Part shown: positions 59,888-64,000 of the stretch, piece by piece
Layout: the number at the start of each line of letters is the position of its first letter
Numbering within the stretch: the stretch's first letter is position 1
Assembly: GCA_022575985.1 (NCBI GenBank)
Contig: JAKSXM010000014.1
Span: forward strand, 27,528,001 to 27,592,000
Source: Anagrus nilaparvatae
Taxonomy: Eukaryota; Arthropoda; Insecta; Hymenoptera; Mymaridae
Reading direction: 5' to 3'
DNA length: 64,000 nucleotides
The notes under the pieces: model-generated
What the model saw: the letters and a program-made list of their open reading frames with translations, nothing else
The model's database searches: none
Told to the model about the DNA's origin: nothing
Program-made: the position numbers and the translations under genes

Positions 59888-60319
59888 TTAACTTTGAATC
59901 ATCCGCGATTAACTCGAGTCTCGCATTTTCCATAAAATCAGGGAGATTATTTATAAACAAGTTAAGGAATATGGGGCCCAGGTGGCTTCTCTGGGGTACA
60001 CCTGACGAGGTCCACTACTGTTTATTCGAACCATCAGCTGTCTATTTTCCAGCTATGGTCTACAGCATCGAAGGCCTTCGAATAATCAAAATAAATAATA
60101 TCCATCAAATTATTAGCTTTTAATAATTCGTTTACATCATATGATAAATTCAGTAAGTTAGAAATTATAAATCTATCCTTTACAAAACCATGTTAGTTAT
60201 TTACAATTATTCTATTTAACTGAGTACTGGTTTTGTCCAGAACTTCCTTTTCAAAGAGTTTGGGTATTGTACTAAGAATGGTTACTGGTCTATAATTACT
60301 AACATATTCAAAAATTATC

Positions 60320-63115
60320 TAAAAAAAAAAAAAAATAGAGCTTATATTTTTTTGCCTTTAGTAGTATTCGTGGTATTAAAATTCCTTTATAAAAAAATAT
60401 ACAAAAAAACGTTCAAAAAAACAGTAAATAAATCCTTTAATATCCAAATGACTATGAACAGGGATGAAAATTTTAAAAATAAAATATGAGTCAGTTTATA
60501 TAGTAATATAAAATAATATTTTATTTATAAATTATGATATGAAAAAAAAATTTAAATTTATTTATGTACAGATTTTTTTGTTAAATACATCCATCAAAAT
60601 CATTTAAAAAAAAAAATTTATTTCATATACCAACATTTTTTTTTATATGAAAAAAAAAAATGTTTTTTAAATCTCTATAAATAAAAATTTTTTGAATAGA
60701 ATTATGATTATTATTATTATTGTTAAAACAAATAAAATACAATACTTTTGAAATAAAGAAGCTTTGGTAAATTTATTTTTTAGCAAAAAAAATATCAATG
60801 TTTATCTGATGTATACACGTTTAATGATAAAAGAATTGTATTATACAAATAAAAAAAAAAATAAACATATTTTATTTTAGATAATAATTCAAGCTTTTTT
60901 TTAAAAAAACAAAAATCCTATTAAATGATTAAATTTTTTTTTTGATGGACGTAATTTTTTACAAATTAAATTAAATTTTATGATAAAAAATTTTTAATAT
61001 TTTTACAACTTTTGTAATAAAAAAAAAATGATATTGATTAAAAAACAGAAAATTTTTTTACTTTTATTTTTTAATGTATTAGTGATTCTGTCCTTTTTTT
61101 ACGTTTGGACGTGATTGGCCTACAAGAATCTTAAATTTGTTAAACGTGGAATTTTTTAAGTCTACATTTATATATTAGCCTGGCTGGGAATATTTTTGGT
61201 TTATATGTCACTAGGAAATATTCAAGTGGTGCTTTTTTCGTGGTTTTCACTAGAGCTCTGGAAGTAGCATATTAGGAAGAAAGCCTTATTTTATGTCAAA
61301 GAAGATAACCGTTTATATGTAGTCCTAGAAGTTTCTTAGAAGGAGCCAGAAATATATCATCCCTTATCTAAATTTGGGATCTAAATTAACTAGATCCTTA
61401 AAAATTATTAATATTTAGAATCTTCTGAATATTTTCATTGAAAGTTTATTGAGTCAATTTTTTACCCTTTTAAAACTTAATTAATTTTTAATCTGTGAAA
61501 TATAAAAGTATTATATAAAAAGAAGAAAAGTAGCAATAATAAAATCTCCACTAAAAATTTTGACCACATAGGTACCCAACTCGAATAAACAAAGTAAACT
61601 TACGTAAGAACTAAAACTTTTTTTTCTCATAAATTTTAAAAGTATAAAACTTTTAAAAATAACTGCTAGGCCAATGTATAGTTATAAAAAATATATTTTT
61701 TCATAAAAATAAAAATTTTTATTTACTTTTTATTTATTTATTTTCATACTCATATTTTTTACTTTACAAATTATAAAAAAAAAAATTAAATAATTAATGT
61801 TAAAAAATAGATTACACAAAGTATATTTTTTTAAAAAAATAATGTAAATTACATATTAAAATTCTTTTATTTTTTAATAATCATGAAAATTTGTGATCAG
61901 CATTGTTTGAATATCAAATTATTCTTTTATATTATAATTTGAAGAAAAAAAAAATATTTTTTAGGTCAACTGAAATATATTATATAAAAGTTATTATAAT
62001 ATTCAATAAGAATTAAATTCAATTAAGGGGTGGGTTAATTTTAATTATCCAAAGGTTGGTAGGTAAATTGAAAGTGGCGTGTATTTGAGACTTTAATTAA
62101 TATTACTTATGTACTAATCTTGATACTCTGAACATGAAAGTAATAGATTTTCTTGCCTGTAAATTATTCCAAACTGAGGAAAATTGCTTTCTAGGTTGGG
62201 AAGAAATTGGCGAATTTTGCATTTTACTATTGTAAATTTGAAACCCATTGATTTTTAGAAATTATCGTATCTGTATTTTTTATTAAAATCATTAAACACA
62301 GAGCTTAACCAATTTCGTTAGAGCCAATTAATCAGGAAATTATTATCAGTAAAAACACTTTTTCAATACGTAATACTTTAAAAATTAGTAGAGCAGTTAG
62401 TTTAATTAAATAAATAAAAAGTAAAATAATAAAAGAAAAAATAAACACTTAAATTGATAAAATAATAAGAAAAATAACATAAAATCATACTTATATGAAA
62501 TTTAACAAAAGATTTTAATCAATATTTCTTTGATTTCTTAAAAACTTTTCTATTCTCCATAAATCGTGTTAAAAAAAAAATGAACAATATAATGAAAAAA
62601 GAAAAATCTATATAAAGTAAAAGCTTCACAAGAAGTGAAAAAAAAAGTAGGTAAAAGTTCTATATACAAAAGAAAATGCGCGAAAAAGAAGTTTTAATTG
62701 TCTTTGTTCGTGTTTGTACCAATCTCAACTTTATATAATACTTAAATCCAATAAAAAAAAATCTTTATAGTGTGTATAAGCATATAGATAAAAAAAATAG
62801 TTATCTCCTTTTTATTTTAATTTCTAAGCATTAATTGTCTTTTTTTTTTTGTTTTCTAGATATGCAAAATTATAATAAAAATAATGAGAATAATTTTTTA
62901 TTATAGAAACAAACATTTTCAAATTTTTATTTTGAAATATTTTGTACACTGATTCTTGTTAACTACACTAATCAAACGAATTTCTATTTTTAGTCTTAAA
63001 AAATGGTCAAAAATTTTCTAAAAAAATTTTTATTTTTGCTAATAATAAATTAAATTTTAAATGGTCTGACCGAGGGGTGCTCTATTCTGAGCACAATAAC
63101 TGTACGCCAAGTATT
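60320..63115. other. A+T-rich non-coding DNA
   Basis: Homopolymer-rich with no recognisable gene. TATTAGCCTGGCTGGGAA near 61173 resembles strings at 53797 and 19385. Nothing else supported. Confidence 0.5.
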
Positions 63116-63120
63116 GCTGT

Positions 63121-63640
63121 TTGATGGGTGCACGTTTTTTTAACAAGGAGTCTGAGTGGGGTTATTAGGTTAAAAAAACATTCCCTATTCCTATAACCTA
63201 GTTAAATGGACCAACGCACAGAGGATTCAATTTTATAATATAGGATTTCGAAGGCTTAATTTCTAAATAGGTAAAAATGCAAATATATTTCATTGGCGGA
63301 TCTAGAAAAATTTTTTTTTTTTTGGAATGGGGAATCATTTGGAATCAAATTACAAAAAAATTTACTAAAAAACGTCCTTAAAATTGGGGGAGGGGGGTAA
63401 AACTGGCGCTTCACGTTAATTATGTAACTTAATATTATCGAAAAAAGAAAGAACTGACTGCTAAATGGGGTTCAATTGAGCCCTTTGACCCCCCCCCCCC
63501 CATATCAGCCATTGTATTTAACATTGAGTTCTCTAAGTCTTGGACCACGAAATTAGGTCATAGGAATAGGGGAAGTTTTCTGAACCTAAAAATCTTCTTC
63601 AGCCTCTTTGTTAAAAAGGTATTGAACACATCTTTGTCGT
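63121..63640. mobile_element. Short inverted-repeat element related to the one at 53930-55415
   Basis: The left arm, about 63121-63245 (TTCCCTATTCCTATAACC, TAGTTAAATGGACCAACG, CAGAGGATTCAATTTTAT), is matched by the reverse complement of about 63515-63635 (ATTGAGTTCTCTAAGTC, TTGGACCACGAAATTAGG, TAGGAATAGGGGAAG). The interior is about 270 bp with GGCGGATCTAGAAAA and G- and C-runs (C run at 63489-63501). Non-coding. Ends not exactly resolved. Confidence 0.7.
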
Positions 63641-63649
63641 AACACAGTA

Positions 63650-64000
63650 ATCTCAATCACTGAAAATTTTAGTAATTCTATCTACAGTTAGCTCTAAAAA
63701 CATGACATAATTTTGCATTGTCTCCTAAAAATCTGAAAACAAACCATGTATAAAAATGTGACATAAAAAGAAAATTTAATATTTTCATAAAAAATTTTTA
63801 GTCGTAATAAAGATAGTAATTTATGAATTATAATAATATTATTATATTTTTGTTAAATAATATTATATGGAGGCAATAATATATAATTTAATTCAATTTC
63901 ATTTAAAGGAAGTAATATAAAGTGATATTCTCTTAAACTGTAGAAGCACTTAAAAACCGCAATAACTTCTTTTGCAGTACTGTATATAAAACTTCTTAAA
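63650..64000. other. Non-coding DNA to window end
   Basis: A+T-rich; no gene or element recognised. Confidence 0.5.

Larger units (their letters stand above)
58390..60310 (-). pseudogene. Non-LTR retrotransposon reverse transcriptase, broken (Jockey/CR1-like)
   Basis: Read on the minus strand from 60310: VSNYRPVTILSTIPKLFEK, then HGFVKDR and SNLLNLS after a stop, IIYFDYSKAFDAVDHSWK (palm, first metal-binding Asp), then in another frame SGVPQRSHLGPIF and LIADDSKL, the active-site YADD box with Tyr replaced by Ile. The reading is cut at 59888 by a TTAA-flanked insertion and resumes at 58923 with KKIASVRECELL, ENSLSINVDKCKLLSVSR, RVSSIRDQGVLV and LRFIKG. After another frameshift it gives LYKTLVLPNFMFGSVIWSP and fades near 58390. 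This order is that of the RT and thumb of insect non-LTR elements; the exact clade is not settled. Stops, frameshifts and the insertion make it inactive. The endonuclease domain and 3' tail were not seen. The plus-strand frame at 59875-60123 is antisense to it. Confidence 0.92.

Noticed and set aside
59875..60123. Plus-strand 82-codon gene
   Set aside because: It is antisense to the reverse transcriptase pseudogene, whose SGVPQ, ADD and SKAFD motifs read on the minus strand over the same bases.

Overview
The window looks like a very A+T-rich (by eye about four-fifths A+T) piece of an arthropod nuclear genome, most likely an insect. The reasons are a spliced first coding exon with an AAAATG start and a consensus donor, BEL/Pao and Jockey/CR1-like retroelement remnants, Helitron-like elements, many short inverted-repeat (MITE-like) elements, and long runs of TA, TTTG and poly-A/T. 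No bacterial gene organisation, rRNA, tRNA or CRISPR array was seen. The order of insect cannot be fixed from this sequence.

Only one piece of host coding sequence is supported with any confidence: a short first coding exon at 15489-15552 (+) ending in AG|GTAAGT. No second exon was found, so much of the 48 kb downstream may be intron of that gene or intergenic DNA. A zinc-finger-like remnant (HTGEKP linker) lies at about 5761-5854. Open frames of 60-100 codons elsewhere are mostly low-complexity chance frames rich in F, I, K, N and Y, or arms of inverted repeats.

Layout. 1-5.5 kb: A+T-rich DNA with two copies of a dispersed pyrimidine-rich repeat. 5.5-9.2 kb: accessory cluster with the zinc-finger remnant, a 125-bp direct repeat pair, two dispersed repeats, a G+C-richer block of four ~130-bp tandem units, and a possible Helitron end. 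9.2-17.4 kb: A+T-rich DNA with the host exon. 17.4-18.7 kb: two palindromic elements. 24.4-27.1 kb: a hairpin, a degenerate tandem repeat, half of a palindromic element, and a 1,048-bp foldback element with a perfect 6-bp target duplication. 29.6-35.6 kb: a TTAA-flanked MITE, a Helitron-like element, a hAT-like MITE and another foldback. 41.2-48.0 kb: a G+C-rich island with a 66-bp tandem duplication, a MITE with a perfect 8-bp target duplication and inverted microsatellite arms, a TA-flanked MITE and a dispersed repeat. 51.6-64 kb: a small minus-strand Helitron carrying seven 15-bp repeats, a BEL/Pao integrase fragment lying inside a terminal-inverted-repeat element whose short relative occurs at 63.1-63.6 kb, a palindrome with hammerhead-ribozyme-like core motifs, and a decayed non-LTR reverse transcriptase cut in two by a 964-bp TTAA-flanked element that itself contains a nested inverted repeat.

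The window is therefore mainly a record of layered transposon insertions in intronic or intergenic DNA. Its most informative parts are the exact insertion footprints (TTAA, 6-bp, 8-bp, TA, A|T), the nesting order, and unnamed repeat families with several copies here.
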